A stretch of 64,000 bases of DNA from Bdellovibrio bacteriovorus (GCF_001592735.1 NZ_LUKE01000001.1:1337018-1401017), one strand, 5' to 3'. Positions 1 to 10,781 are shown, counted from the stretch's first letter. Notes: generated from the sequence alone by a model not told the origin. A program made the numbers and translations.

Positions 1-1014
1 GAAAACCCACATAAAAAACGCAAACTTGATAAAGAACGAAAGGAAGTGCAGAAGGGCCACAAGACCGCTACCAAAACCAATCGAAGTCGCCCATTCATTA
101 AGCTCGCCAACAGTCACATAAGGAATGCTGAAACCCCCAAAGAAGAATAGCGCCATTAAACCAGAAGCGATCATCATATGGCCGTACTCACCGATGAAGA
201 ACATATTGAATTTAAATCCGCCGTACTCGGTGTGGAAACCGGCAACAAGCTCGGATTCACCCTCAGCTAAGTCAAATGGCAGGCGGTTTGATTCAGCAAA
301 TGTGGTCGTGAAGAACAACAAGGCCGCTAACGGCTGGTAAAAGATACCCCAATTTGGAAGCCAGCTCGCCACAACATTGTGACCTAAGAAGTTAAAACTC
401 AATGGACCTTGTTGAGCCAGTGTCATTGCCGTTAAATCAAAAGTTCCATAAAGCATAATGATGCCGACGATAGAAAGACCCAAAGCCAACTCATAAGAGA
501 TTGCTTGAGCTGACGCTCGAAGAGCACCCATCAAAGCGTATTTATTTCCCGATCCAAAGCCCGCCATCAAAAGGGTGTAAGAAGCTAGTGAAGAAATACC
601 CAAGATGAAAACGATGCCGATACCGATTTCATAACCTTGAACAAGGAATGTGTAGGGCCCCCAAGAAGAGCCAAACATTTCAAACGCGGCTACTTGAATG
701 GGTGTCGACATCGGAATCGCGGAAAACGCCACCGCACCCGGAATCAACGCAAACACCGGCGCTGCATAGTACAAGAAAGTTTTCGCACTTTCTGGAACGA
801 AGTTTTCTTTTGTTAAGAACTTAACGGCATCGGCAAGAAGCTGCATTAAACCCAAAGGTCCTACGCGGTTTGGCCCCAGACGATCTTGGATAAATGCCGA
901 TCCACGGCGCTCTAGCCAAACCAAGATAGGAACGGCTTGAACCATCATCAGAAAGATGACGACTAATTTCAGTCCGTTGACTGTAATTTCAAAAATATCT
1001 TTACCCATTCCCAT
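1..1014 (-). CDS. nuoH: NADH-quinone oxidoreductase subunit H (partial, 3' end off window)
   Basis: Membrane subunit of respiratory complex I at the junction of the peripheral and membrane arms, next to the quinone site. The 338 codons present read MGMGKDIFEITVNG then hydrophobic helices, with the family landmarks QDRLGPNRVGP, LADAVKFLTKE, ESNRLPFDLAEGESELVAG and EYGGFKFNMFFIGEY. The frame stays open to base 1, so the C-terminus lies outside the window. It starts three bases after the nuoA stop, so the two are co-transcribed. The direct nuoA-nuoH junction, without nuoB-G between, suggests a membrane-arm-only cluster. Identity is secure from the motifs. Confidence 0.95.
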   Translation of the reverse strand, partial: MGMGKDIFEITVNGLKLVVIFLMMVQAVPILVWLERRGSAFIQDRLGPNRVGPLGLMQLLADAVKFLTKENFVPESAKTFLYYAAPVFALIPGAVAFSAIPMSTPIQVAAFEMFGSSWGPYTFLVQGYEIGIGIVFILGISSLASYTLLMAGFGSGNKYALMGALRASAQAISYELALGLSIVGIIMLYGTFDLTAMTLAQQGPLSFNFLGHNVVASWLPNWGIFYQPLAALLFFTTTFAESNRLPFDLAEGESELVAGFHTEYGGFKFNMFFIGEYGHMMIASGLMALFFFGGFSIPYVTVGELNEWATSIGFGSGLVALLHFLSFFIKFAFFMWVF

Positions 1015-1017
1015 GAA

Positions 1018-1386
1018 CTAGTCCCATTCCAATGCTTTTGATTTTACTTCCCAGAACAATCCGTAAATGAAGATCGCAATGAAGACCATCATTGAAATCA
1101 ACACGAATGCGCCAGTCCCTGTAGCGATGAATTCTCTGAAAGAAACCGCCCATGGATACATGAAGATGATCTCGATATCGAACAAGATAAAAAGGATCGC
1201 CGTCAGATAATACTTTACCGAAACTTTCGTATCTTTTTTGTATTGAGATGGTAAGCCGCACTCGTACGGTTCAAATTTTACCGGATTATACTTGGCTTTA
1301 CCGCCGGTTTTGGACGCGACCCATAGCAAGAATGCACCGAATACCGCGATGAAAATAAAAATGAAGATAATACCACCGAGTGGCAT
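1018..1386 (-). CDS. nuoA: NADH-quinone oxidoreductase subunit A
   Basis: Small membrane subunit of complex I, 122 residues, the usual family size. It has an N-terminal transmembrane helix (about residues 4-25), the conserved loop FEPYECGLPSQ (about 38-48), and two further helices around the motif ILFILFDIEIIFMYPWAV. The ATG is preceded by GGAGG four bases upstream. First gene of a minus-strand operon with nuoH; its promoter must lie in the 119-bp divergent spacer shared with mfd. Confidence 0.95.
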   Translation of the reverse strand: MPLGGIIFIFIFIAVFGAFLLWVASKTGGKAKYNPVKFEPYECGLPSQYKKDTKVSVKYYLTAILFILFDIEIIFMYPWAVSFREFIATGTGAFVLISMMVFIAIFIYGLFWEVKSKALEWD

Positions 1387-1505
1387 GGCCCCTCCAAAGT
1401 TGTCGTTATTATTTGGATTTCAATTAGTTATATATGTGTCGTCTGTGAAAACCAAGAAATATGAATGGAAACAAGGCGATAAGCATGGCAGGATAACTCC
1501 ACCAC

Positions 1506-4500
1506 ATGAAAGCCGAGAGCACTCACACAAGACTCGAATCCATTCTGGAAAGAGCCTTTGAAACATCACGAGGAAAAATCAACGTCACCGGAGCCTCATC
1601 ACCTCTGGCGCTCGCGTATTTCTTGTCGCAAACTTACTCTAAAAAAATCAACAGCTTGCCGCATCTGGTTGTAGTTGGTAGTGCGCAAGATGCACGCAAA
1701 CTTTCAGAGCTGATTGAGTTCTTTGACCCGTCTCGTCGAAGCCACCTCTTCGCTTCTTTTGATGTCTCTCCATATTCCGGTCTTTATCCAAACACAAAAG
1801 TTGTCAGTGATCGCATTTCGTTTTTGTCGGCGGCCCAAAATGCCAAAGCTGGAGAAATCTTCATATCCCCGTCTGACGCACTGATGCAAAAAACTCTGCC
1901 TGTCGAAATTTTAAAGAAAAACTCTCGCAAAGTTTCTTCCGGCGACGAATTGCCAGAAGACATCGCTGAGTTTTTAAATTCTTTAGGATATTCAGCAGCT
2001 CCCATGGTCGAAGATCGTGGTCAGTATGCTTTGCGTGGGGGGATTGTTGATATTTTTCCACCGACAACCGACAAGCCTGTCCGTTTAGATTTGTTTGGTG
2101 ATCAGGTGGAAAGCATTCGTCATTTTGACGTCTCTGACCAAAGAAGCACGGACGAACTTTCATCGTTTGTTTTGACTCCAGCAAGAGAAGTTTTATTTCG
2201 TGACGAAACCCATGAGCGGCTTTTGCAACGTGTCCGTGGCATGATTGATGGCCGTGAAGTCGATAAGGCTGAAGCCGAAGATCTGTTGCGATCTTTGGTT
2301 CTTAAAAATGTCTTTCCCGGCGTTGAGTTTCTTTTGCCCTATTTTTACGGGGAACTTTCCTCGCCCCTAGATCACTTCCCAGGGCCGGTGAACGTTTGGT
2401 TCTTAGATCCGATTGAGATTTCTCGCGTCACGGATGAGCTGGCATCCGATCTTAAAGCTGATTTTGCTCAAAGTCGCAAATATGTTATTCACCCAGAAAT
2501 TGAGTCTCTTTACGAGGGTTTTGAAAAGCTGCGTTTTCCCGAAAACTCTCGCGAAGTTTATTTTTCGTCACTTCAATATTTTGATGAAGAAAATAGCGAA
2601 GATGCTCACGTCGAATATAAAACTTATAACACCCAAGACTTTAACAACTTAAGCCTGGCAAATCCCATCGGATCCGATTTGTGGTCCCAAGCCGCCGCCA
2701 ATAAACTTCACCGCTGGAAGTCCGATGGATATCGCATCTTTGTCGGATCTAAAAATCAATCCCACATTGAAAAACTAAAGCTGATCTTTGAAAAAATGGA
2801 TTTGCGCATTCAGCGAATTGCCGACGACGACTATCGTTGGGACACCTGGCTTCAAGAGCAAGACCGCGATGCCGGCCTCGTGCATGTAATTCCGCGCGGG
2901 CTGGTTGAAAGCTTGCGTTTAGACGAAGAAAAAATTGTCTTTTTGCGCGATGAAGATTTTTACGGAAAAAAACTTCGCTCGCGCGATTCTTCGGGTGCTC
3001 AAGATTTTCAAAAGCAAGCAAAACGCCTGGCTTTCGGTGATTTAAAACCGGGCGATTTGGTCGTTCACGTCAAGCATGGCGTAGGACAGTATGAAGGCTT
3101 AAAGCTGATGAACATCAGCGGCGTGGAGTCCGAGTACATTCAGGTGGGGTATAAAGACAAAGACAAACTTTACCTCCCCGTCTATCGCGTGGGACAGCTG
3201 CAAAAATTTTCTGGCGCAGCCGCCACCTCCGTCCTGGATAAACTTGGCGGCACGGCCTGGGAAAAAACTAAGACCAAAGTTAAATCTCATGTACGGGATA
3301 TCGCGTCTGACTTGCTGGCCCTGTATGCAAAACGGGCCGAACTTCATCGGCCGCCCTTCGAATTTAAAGAAAGCGAAATTTCTTTATTTGAAAATGGCTT
3401 TCCTTATGAAGAAACCGAAGACCAATTGCGCGCCATTAACGATATTGAAAAGGATCTTCACTCCACGAAGCCGATGGATCGCCTTATCTGTGGCGATGTG
3501 GGCTTTGGTAAAACTGAGGTCGCCATGCGCGCGGCCTTCTTTGCCGTGCAAGCCAGAAAACAAGTGGCCTTGCTCGCGCCGACCACCGTCCTGACGTTTC
3601 AGCACTTTGAAACTTTGAAAAAGCGCTTTGATGGATGGCCCGTAGATATCCGCGTCTTAAATCGTTTTGTCTCCACCGCGGAAGTTAAAAAGACTTTGCA
3701 AGATCTTAAAGATGGCAAAGTCGATATCGTGGTTGGTACTCATAAGCTCTTAGGATCCTCAATCCAATATAAAGATTTAGGCCTATTGATAGTCGATGAA
3801 GAACAAAAATTCGGCGTTGCTCATAAGGAAAAAATTAAAAAGATCAAAAACAGTGTTGATACTTTAACTTTGTCAGCCACTCCTATCCCTAGAACTTTGA
3901 ACATGGCCTTGGTGGGCGTGCGCGATTTAAGTTTAATAAACACCGCGCCCGTGGATCGACTTCCAACCAGAACTTTTGTGACCAAGTTTGATGAAGATAC
4001 GATTCGCAAAGCCATCACCGCAGAAGTGTCCCGCGGTGGACAGGTTTACTTCATTCATAATCGCATTGAATCTATTTACGGATTGGCGGATGAAATTCGC
4101 AATATCGTTCCGGAGGTACGCATCAAGGTAGCTCACGGCCAAATGGAAGAGCATGAGCTAGAAAAAGCCATGCTTAGCTTCTTTCACCATGAAATTGACG
4201 TCCTTATTTGTACTGCCATCGTAGAGTCCGGCATGGACGTGCCTCGTGCTAACACCATGTTTATTGATTCCGCCCATATGTTTGGGTTGTCGCAGTTATA
4301 TCAACTGCGTGGACGCGTGGGTCGCAGCAAAACGCGGGCTTATTGCTATCTAATGATGCCGCGAAATCGCAAGCTTGATAAAGAACAGCAAGAGCGTCTT
4401 AAAATTATCCAAGAAAATACAGCATTAGGTAGCGGCATTAAGATCGCACAATACGATCTTGAGCTTCGCGGGGCGGGAAATTTCTTGGGTGAAGAACAAT

Positions 4501-5027
4501 CCGGACACATCAATGCCGTCGGGTATGAACTTTACATGGATCTTTTAAACGAAGCCCTAGCGCAAGCCAAGGGTGAGGCCGTGGAAGACATGGATTTGGA
4601 TCCTGAAATAAACTTGCGCATCCCTGCCATGATTCCTGATAGCTATATTGCCGACATTCGTATTCGCTTAAGTTATTACAAAGCGCTGGCCGATATTACG
4701 TCCGCTGATGAGTTAGATCGCATCGAAGAAGAGCTGCGCGATCAGTTTGGCACCATCCCAGAGCCTACCGTGAATCTAATGGGGCTGATGTTGATACGCC
4801 GTCTTTGCAAAGAACTCGGAGTTCGGGACGTCAGTGCAGGCGTAAAATCTATTTCATTAATCTTTACAGCGCAAACCAAGTTGAAGCCTGAAGCCGTGAT
4901 CGGCTTAGCGATGCGCGAATCAAAAAAATACTCCTTAACCCCAGACAACCGTTTGAATATTAAAATGGGAACTATTAGCTGGTCAGCGGTACACGAAGAG
5001 TTGGAAAACCTTCTGCGTTTAATTTAG
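1506..5027 (+). CDS. mfd: Transcription-repair coupling factor
   Basis: DNA translocase that releases stalled RNA polymerase and recruits UvrA for nucleotide-excision repair. The 1173-residue length is typical. An N-terminal UvrB-like region is followed by the CarD-like RNA-polymerase-interacting domain (around residues 505-570, with GDLVVHVKHGVGQYEGL), then a superfamily 2 motor with Walker A GDVGFGKTE (about 663), the DEEQ box (about 763), SATPIPRTLNMAL, the helicase motif QLRGRVGRS and a C-terminal TRCF domain. The ATG at 1506 has no strong Shine-Dalgarno sequence. It ends three bases before the stop of the convergent outer-membrane gene. Confidence 0.97.
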   Translation: MKAESTHTRLESILERAFETSRGKINVTGASSPLALAYFLSQTYSKKINSLPHLVVVGSAQDARKLSELIEFFDPSRRSHLFASFDVSPYSGLYPNTKVVSDRISFLSAAQNAKAGEIFISPSDALMQKTLPVEILKKNSRKVSSGDELPEDIAEFLNSLGYSAAPMVEDRGQYALRGGIVDIFPPTTDKPVRLDLFGDQVESIRHFDVSDQRSTDELSSFVLTPAREVLFRDETHERLLQRVRGMIDGREVDKAEAEDLLRSLVLKNVFPGVEFLLPYFYGELSSPLDHFPGPVNVWFLDPIEISRVTDELASDLKADFAQSRKYVIHPEIESLYEGFEKLRFPENSREVYFSSLQYFDEENSEDAHVEYKTYNTQDFNNLSLANPIGSDLWSQAAANKLHRWKSDGYRIFVGSKNQSHIEKLKLIFEKMDLRIQRIADDDYRWDTWLQEQDRDAGLVHVIPRGLVESLRLDEEKIVFLRDEDFYGKKLRSRDSSGAQDFQKQAKRLAFGDLKPGDLVVHVKHGVGQYEGLKLMNISGVESEYIQVGYKDKDKLYLPVYRVGQLQKFSGAAATSVLDKLGGTAWEKTKTKVKSHVRDIASDLLALYAKRAELHRPPFEFKESEISLFENGFPYEETEDQLRAINDIEKDLHSTKPMDRLICGDVGFGKTEVAMRAAFFAVQARKQVALLAPTTVLTFQHFETLKKRFDGWPVDIRVLNRFVSTAEVKKTLQDLKDGKVDIVVGTHKLLGSSIQYKDLGLLIVDEEQKFGVAHKEKIKKIKNSVDTLTLSATPIPRTLNMALVGVRDLSLINTAPVDRLPTRTFVTKFDEDTIRKAITAEVSRGGQVYFIHNRIESIYGLADEIRNIVPEVRIKVAHGQMEEHELEKAMLSFFHHEIDVLICTAIVESGMDVPRANTMFIDSAHMFGLSQLYQLRGRVGRSKTRAYCYLMMPRNRKLDKEQQERLKIIQENTALGSGIKIAQYDLELRGAGNFLGEEQSGHINAVGYELYMDLLNEALAQAKGEAVEDMDLDPEINLRIPAMIPDSYIADIRIRLSYYKALADITSADELDRIEEELRDQFGTIPEPTVNLMGLMLIRRLCKELGVRDVSAGVKSISLIFTAQTKLKPEAVIGLAMRESKKYSLTPDNRLNIKMGTISWSAVHEELENLLRLI

Positions 5028-5030
5028 AAG

Positions 5031-5765
5031 CTAGAATTCAAGTCTTAGGCCCGCTCCGTACAGGAAGTCGGTCTCGGTATTGGGGTCCGCATCCGACATC
5101 GTTTTTGCGTATTGAGTGGCATACACATCTACAAATGTATTTTCGATACCCCAATCCCACGTTGACGTTTTTGAGGAATCATAATCAAGCCAATCTAATT
5201 GAAATAAAAAACCCAGGGTGTAGTTATATCCAAAATCCGTGGTCATATCAAAATTATCCGTAGGAGTTTTTTCTTTAATTCCCATCTGCCAAAAGTTGAT
5301 TCCCACATACGGCGCCACGTAAGGCTCCGTCCACAGGTTGTCGAGCGTCCATTTTAGTCCTACCCCATATTTCAATAGCGATAGATCATGGGTCACCCCA
5401 TTCACCGTTCCGGAAAGCTGGCCTGTTCCCAAATCAATTCCCGCAGCGATAGATCCCAATGCCGTATTATATTTATAATCAACATTCAGGCGAATTAGCG
5501 GAACTGGGTTAGATCCAAAAATGCTCGCGTAGCTTTGATTCACACCATCTAAAACTGAAATATAGTTTTTAAGATCAACACCCTCATACGCAATGCCAAA
5601 ATAAACCCCTGAATTATCACGACGCTCAACATACGGAGCAAGATTGTCCTGGCTAAGTTCAACCTCGACAAGAGGCGGGTCTTCTTGCGTTTGGGCTGAG
5701 GCCACGACTCCGCAGACTCCCAGACTCCATACGATTAGAATTTTCAGACTAAGGTGCAATTTCAT
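5031..5765 (-). CDS. Outer-membrane beta-barrel-like protein, unknown function
   Basis: Predicted exported protein of 244 residues. A signal peptide (MKLHLSLKILIVWSLGVCGVVASAQ) is followed by alternating polar/hydrophobic stretches rich in Y, G and D (for example GVYFGIAYEGVDL, YKYNTALGSIAAGIDLG) and it ends in RLEF. A terminal aromatic residue is the usual signature of outer-membrane barrels. An upstream TTG would add four residues, but the ATG at 5765 starts the signal peptide cleanly. Family not recognised; it resembles generic OmpA/OmpW-type barrels. Convergent with mfd. Confidence 0.7.
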   Translation of the reverse strand: MKLHLSLKILIVWSLGVCGVVASAQTQEDPPLVEVELSQDNLAPYVERRDNSGVYFGIAYEGVDLKNYISVLDGVNQSYASIFGSNPVPLIRLNVDYKYNTALGSIAAGIDLGTGQLSGTVNGVTHDLSLLKYGVGLKWTLDNLWTEPYVAPYVGINFWQMGIKEKTPTDNFDMTTDFGYNYTLGFLFQLDWLDYDSSKTSTWDWGIENTFVDVYATQYAKTMSDADPNTETDFLYGAGLRLEF

Positions 5766-5819
5766 GCTGTCTCGCAAATCTTACCTATATTCCCAAGGGC
5801 TGAATGATACGCTTTACCT

Positions 5820-7484
5820 ATGCACAAGTATATCAGGGAAAATATTCGAAATTTGAGTGTTACTCTCTGGCTGATGCTATTTCCCCACCTTGTGCTAGCT
5901 CTTCCTAAGAATATCGACAACCTGGTCGAAAAAAAAGTCGCCCAGATGACTTTGGAAGAAAAGGTCGGGCAGCTTTTCATCGTCGGATTTCCGCAAACTA
6001 AAATCGACGCAAGCTTAGAAAAATTCATCGCTAAGCATAAGCCCGGCTCTTATCTGCTTTTTAAAAGAAATATTAAAAACGCAGAACAGATTCGCACGCT
6101 CAATGACCAACTTTACAAGCTTAGCTTTAAAGTTTCAAAACTCCCTCCACTGATTGCTATCGACCAAGAAGGCGGTGCGGTCTCAAGACTTCCGATAGTA
6201 CCTGCTCAACCGAATGCTCTTGCTGTTGGACAAACTCAATCACCGCTTATGGCTGAAGAAATGGGTCAAATCACCGGCAGATTTTTACGCGAAGTCGGAT
6301 TTAATATGAACCTCGCGCCGGTCTTAGACGTCTCTGATCCGTTCAGTGGAAGCTTTATCGGTGTAAGATCTTTTGGATCTGATCCAAACCTGGTTCGGGA
6401 GCTTGGATTTGCTTACTCCAAAGGTCTTTTAAAGGCACGGGTTGTTCCCACGGCTAAACATTTTCCCGGGACCGGAGACCTAAAAGCCGACCCACACCAC
6501 AAAGTAGTCGAAAACAATACCCCTTTAGATCGCCTTTACAGCAAAGATCTTCTTCCATACAAGGGATACGCGCAGCTAGGTCCGAGTGTTGCGGTCATGC
6601 TTTCACATTACATTTACCCTGCCCTGGATGAATCTAAAGAGCCCGCAAGCTTTTCAAAAAAAATCATTCAAGATATTCTTCGGCGCGATCTGGGCTATAA
6701 AGGCTTAATCGTCACTGACGATTTACAAATGCAGGGATCAAGACAGCTTCTGCGTCCCGAAGCCGCCGCTCTTAAGGCGTTGCAAGCTGGGGCCGACATC
6801 GTGATGTTAACTTATTCCTTTGCGGACCAAGAAAAGGCCTTTCAATATATTAAAAAATCAGTGGCTTCAGGCGAGCTGCCAATGAAGGCTGTGGATGAAA
6901 AGATGAAACGCATCTTAACGGCGAAGGCCTTTGCTAATCTTTACCGTCGAAGCCCTCAGTCCCCTTCTCTGTTTCAAGGAAACTCACTCACTTCAAATGA
7001 TTACCGAGAGCTGGAGTCCACGATCTTAGAAAGAAACCTCAGCGCGGCTTTGATGCCTAAAGATCTGCCGCCAAAGGTGCAAAAAAGATCGATGGCCTCT
7101 TCGGAAAATATCTGTCTGCTGGCCCCTAATAAAAAGTTTTTATCTTCATTTCAGAGGGCGACCAAGCGCTCGGTGAAATCTCGTCTGCTCGCGGGCGGAG
7201 TTAAAGCAGACACCGTCAAGGAATGGGTGCAGCAGCAAGGTTGTGATAAGGTCCTTTTTGCGGTCACGGGTCCGCAAACCGCTGGTCTTACTAAAGCTCT
7301 CGCTTCATCGTTAAAAGAAAAATCGATTGTCATAAACTTAGGATCACCAAAACTGTTTTCTAAAAATTCGAAATCGCCGCGAGTGATGAATTTATTCTTT
7401 AACCACGAAGACTCTGGAAAAAAAATCGCCGAACATCTTGATCAGATATTATATTCTTCTTCGACGAACTTAGTTTTACGCTGA
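5820..7484 (+). CDS. Exported family 3 glycoside hydrolase (NagZ-like)
   Basis: Likely beta-N-acetylhexosaminidase-type glycosidase acting on peptidoglycan or chitin-like sugars. An N-terminal signal segment (about residues 1-28, WLMLFPHLVLALP) precedes the barrel. The family stretch KHFPGTGD is at about 213-220, followed by D224 and H226, which match the Asp-His general acid/base pair of bacterial NagZ. The nucleophile is D300 in VTDDLQMQG. Most NagZ proteins have His where this one has Thr218. The region after about 380 is longer than in cytoplasmic NagZ and looks like a degenerate C-terminal domain. The 554-residue length suits a secreted two-domain GH3. The exact substrate is inferred. 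Confidence 0.85.
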   Translation: MHKYIRENIRNLSVTLWLMLFPHLVLALPKNIDNLVEKKVAQMTLEEKVGQLFIVGFPQTKIDASLEKFIAKHKPGSYLLFKRNIKNAEQIRTLNDQLYKLSFKVSKLPPLIAIDQEGGAVSRLPIVPAQPNALAVGQTQSPLMAEEMGQITGRFLREVGFNMNLAPVLDVSDPFSGSFIGVRSFGSDPNLVRELGFAYSKGLLKARVVPTAKHFPGTGDLKADPHHKVVENNTPLDRLYSKDLLPYKGYAQLGPSVAVMLSHYIYPALDESKEPASFSKKIIQDILRRDLGYKGLIVTDDLQMQGSRQLLRPEAAALKALQAGADIVMLTYSFADQEKAFQYIKKSVASGELPMKAVDEKMKRILTAKAFANLYRRSPQSPSLFQGNSLTSNDYRELESTILERNLSAALMPKDLPPKVQKRSMASSENICLLAPNKKFLSSFQRATKRSVKSRLLAGGVKADTVKEWVQQQGCDKVLFAVTGPQTAGLTKALASSLKEKSIVINLGSPKLFSKNSKSPRVMNLFFNHEDSGKKIAEHLDQILYSSSTNLVLR

Positions 7485-7614
7485 ATATCTTTTAGACACT
7501 GACGGACGCTGGCTGTCCCCGGGAAAAATTTACCGGCACTTTAAAACTCAAAAGCCCGAACTTTCAGCATGTTTAACTTTTATAAACGAATATGCTCCAT
7601 TTCACTGCCCTTTT

Positions 7615-7630
7615 TCTCATTTTGAGACGA
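7615..7630. promoter_or_regulatory. Candidate operator TCTCATTTTGAGACGA
   Basis: An imperfect palindrome with half-sites TCTCA/TGAGA lies 61 bases before the GTG of the following exported-protein gene. It matches 15 of 16 bases with the sequence at 38504-38519, which also precedes an exported-protein gene. No regulator is known to me for this motif. The match could be chance, but it is long for two intergenic sites in one window. Confidence 0.35.
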
Positions 7631-7691
7631 CTTTGGATGGGCCTAATTTTGCATTACCTCCTTTGGAACAACAATGCTGAGGCGGTAAACG

Positions 7692-8870
7692 GTGTTAAGA
7701 CAACAACCACAATCAATTAAAGCAAAAGCAAAATGGTTTTCAAAATGCTTCATGGTATTTTCCCTTTTGTTTTCAGCAGGTTTAACTTTCCACACGGAAG
7801 AATCCGAGGCTGCTCGCCGCACAGTTCGTAAAGCGACAAACACAAAACGTGTTGTTCGAACCAAGAAAAATCCTACAAAGAAACGCGCACTTCAGCGCCG
7901 TAACAAAACAACCCCTGCCGGGGTCTTCGCCCTTTATCAGAATCCCGTATTTGGATACGGAAAATGTTTACCCGGCCTAGTTGAGCCGGCAAAAGCTATT
8001 TTATCTCGAAACGGAATCCAAACTGAAAGAGCCTCTGCCCTTGAAATCGCGGCCTTAGCTAAAGGCATCGCGCAAGTCGAAAGACTTTTAGGGAAGCCAA
8101 TTCCAAATGATTATCAATATGACTATCAATGGAAAGAAGCTTCTGGTCCTTGGAATTCTGGCTTATCTCGCGTAGGTTTCGTTACCGTAAAACGTCCTCG
8201 CGGGTCACCAAAGGGGCAACTTACGGGTCGTATGATGCATGAATTGGGTCACAGATTCGGTCATGCTAACGGCAATCAAAACTATAATGAGTATCGTCAA
8301 CACATGCGCGGCAAAAAGTGCATGATCACTACTTATTGCGGAAAAAGTTTGAACGAAGAATTTGCCGAAGTCTTCGAAGCCTATGTCGTTCACCCAGACT
8401 TCTTGGCAAAACATTGCCCAGATTCTTACGCGTATTTCAAAAACAAACTTTTCAGAAATCCAGAGGCTTTAAATGTGTCGTGTGAAGACCCGGATTCTAT
8501 CTTAGATCACGATCATGACGATGATGATGATGCGGTTGAAGAGTCTAACGAGCAGCAAATTGACGAAAACAAAGACTATGATCTGCCTGACGTCGGCCCT
8601 GTTCCAATGATGAATCCACGTTCGGCCGAGGACGTTCCAGCGGTAGAAACTGCACCTGTAACGACCGAAGAGGCCGCCCCACAGGCCGAAAACCCGAGCG
8701 CCGCGCAAGAGCAAGCCGTTGAGACGGTTGAATCCGTAATTCAGCAAGATCAGCAAGGTCAACAAACACAAACGACTCCGGCTGCCACCGCAACCACGGT
8801 GCAAGCTCAGCAATATAATTTACCTACCGGAATGAATATTCCGGTTCCGGTAAGTCGTCCAAAAAGATAA
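7692..8870 (+). CDS. Exported protein with zinc-metallopeptidase-like motif
   Basis: A protein of 392 residues starting at GTG with GAGG upstream. It has a basic N-terminus and hydrophobic core (about 18-34), then a Lys/Arg-rich stretch (about 40-72), suggesting secretion followed by an anionic-surface-binding segment. The core contains MMHELGHRFGHANG (about 180-193), an HExxHxxxH-like zinc motif (HELGH then H at +4), and Glu residues in NEEFAEVFEAYV downstream that could complete the site. A metal-rich acidic run (DHDHDDDDD) lies near 272, and the tail is rich in Q, A, T and P. Metallopeptidase activity is inferred; the family was not recognised. A strong terminator follows. Confidence 0.65.
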   Translation: MLRQQPQSIKAKAKWFSKCFMVFSLLFSAGLTFHTEESEAARRTVRKATNTKRVVRTKKNPTKKRALQRRNKTTPAGVFALYQNPVFGYGKCLPGLVEPAKAILSRNGIQTERASALEIAALAKGIAQVERLLGKPIPNDYQYDYQWKEASGPWNSGLSRVGFVTVKRPRGSPKGQLTGRMMHELGHRFGHANGNQNYNEYRQHMRGKKCMITTYCGKSLNEEFAEVFEAYVVHPDFLAKHCPDSYAYFKNKLFRNPEALNVSCEDPDSILDHDHDDDDDAVEESNEQQIDENKDYDLPDVGPVPMMNPRSAEDVPAVETAPVTTEEAAPQAENPSAAQEQAVETVESVIQQDQQGQQTQTTPAATATTVQAQQYNLPTGMNIPVPVSRPKR

Positions 8871-8895
8871 TTTAGATTTTTATAGCTTTGAAAAA

Positions 8896-8925
8896 GAAAA
8901 AGCCCTCTCTCGAGGGCTTTTTTTA
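8896..8925. terminator. Bidirectional intrinsic terminator
   Basis: The stem AGCCCTC / GAGGGCT (8901-8907 and 8912-8918) with a four-base loop is flanked by A-rich and T-rich runs on both sides. It can end both the plus-strand exported-protein gene and the minus-strand ATP synthase operon. The atpC stop codon sits inside the T run. Confidence 0.9.
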
Positions 8926-9339
8926 TTTGCGTGGCGCCATGCTGGCAACATCGATCTTCGCGCGGGCGTGCGCCCATTCACGTTGAAATTCTGCCCAGTC
9001 TTCATCAGTGATAAGTTCGTTCATCACTTTTTTCTCAGACTCCGCCAATTGAGTTTTGGTCATTTCAAGGTCGATTTCTTCTGGCAACTCAGCGATGTTC
9101 GCTAAGATGTTCACGCCTTCAGGACTGACTTGGCAATAACCCCAGCTGATAACTGCAAGTTGTTGCAACTCTTTCCCTTTGATTTTCCATTTCATCACGC
9201 CTGTTTCCAGAGTGGTGATCAATGGGGCGTGACCAGGAAGAATATTAAGCTCTCCCTTAAACGCGGGAACAGTAACCTCTTCGACCTCTTGGCCGACCAG
9301 GATACGTTTTTCCGGTGTCACGATAGTTAGTTTAAACAT
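8923..9339 (-). CDS. atpC: ATP synthase F1 epsilon subunit
   Basis: Rotor subunit that couples gamma to the c-ring and regulates ATPase activity. 138 residues, the usual length, with the N-terminal beta-sandwich start MFKLTIVTPEKRILVGQEVEEVTVPAFKGELNILPGHAPLIT and a C-terminal helical pair (about 90-130). Last gene of the F1 operon, 23 bases after atpD, ending in the shared terminator. Confidence 0.96.
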   Translation of the reverse strand: MFKLTIVTPEKRILVGQEVEEVTVPAFKGELNILPGHAPLITTLETGVMKWKIKGKELQQLAVISWGYCQVSPEGVNILANIAELPEEIDLEMTKTQLAESEKKVMNELITDEDWAEFQREWAHARAKIDVASMAPRK

Positions 9340-9362
9340 GTAAGCTCCTTAGAGTTGCAAGC

Positions 9363-10772
<1,410 letters not shown>

Positions 10773-10781
10773 TCAGCTCCC

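Noticed and set aside
7566-7596. Imperfect hairpin AGCATGTTTA ... TAAACGAATATGCT after the GH3 gene.
   Set aside because: Bulged and without a T run; possible mRNA end structure but not assignable.
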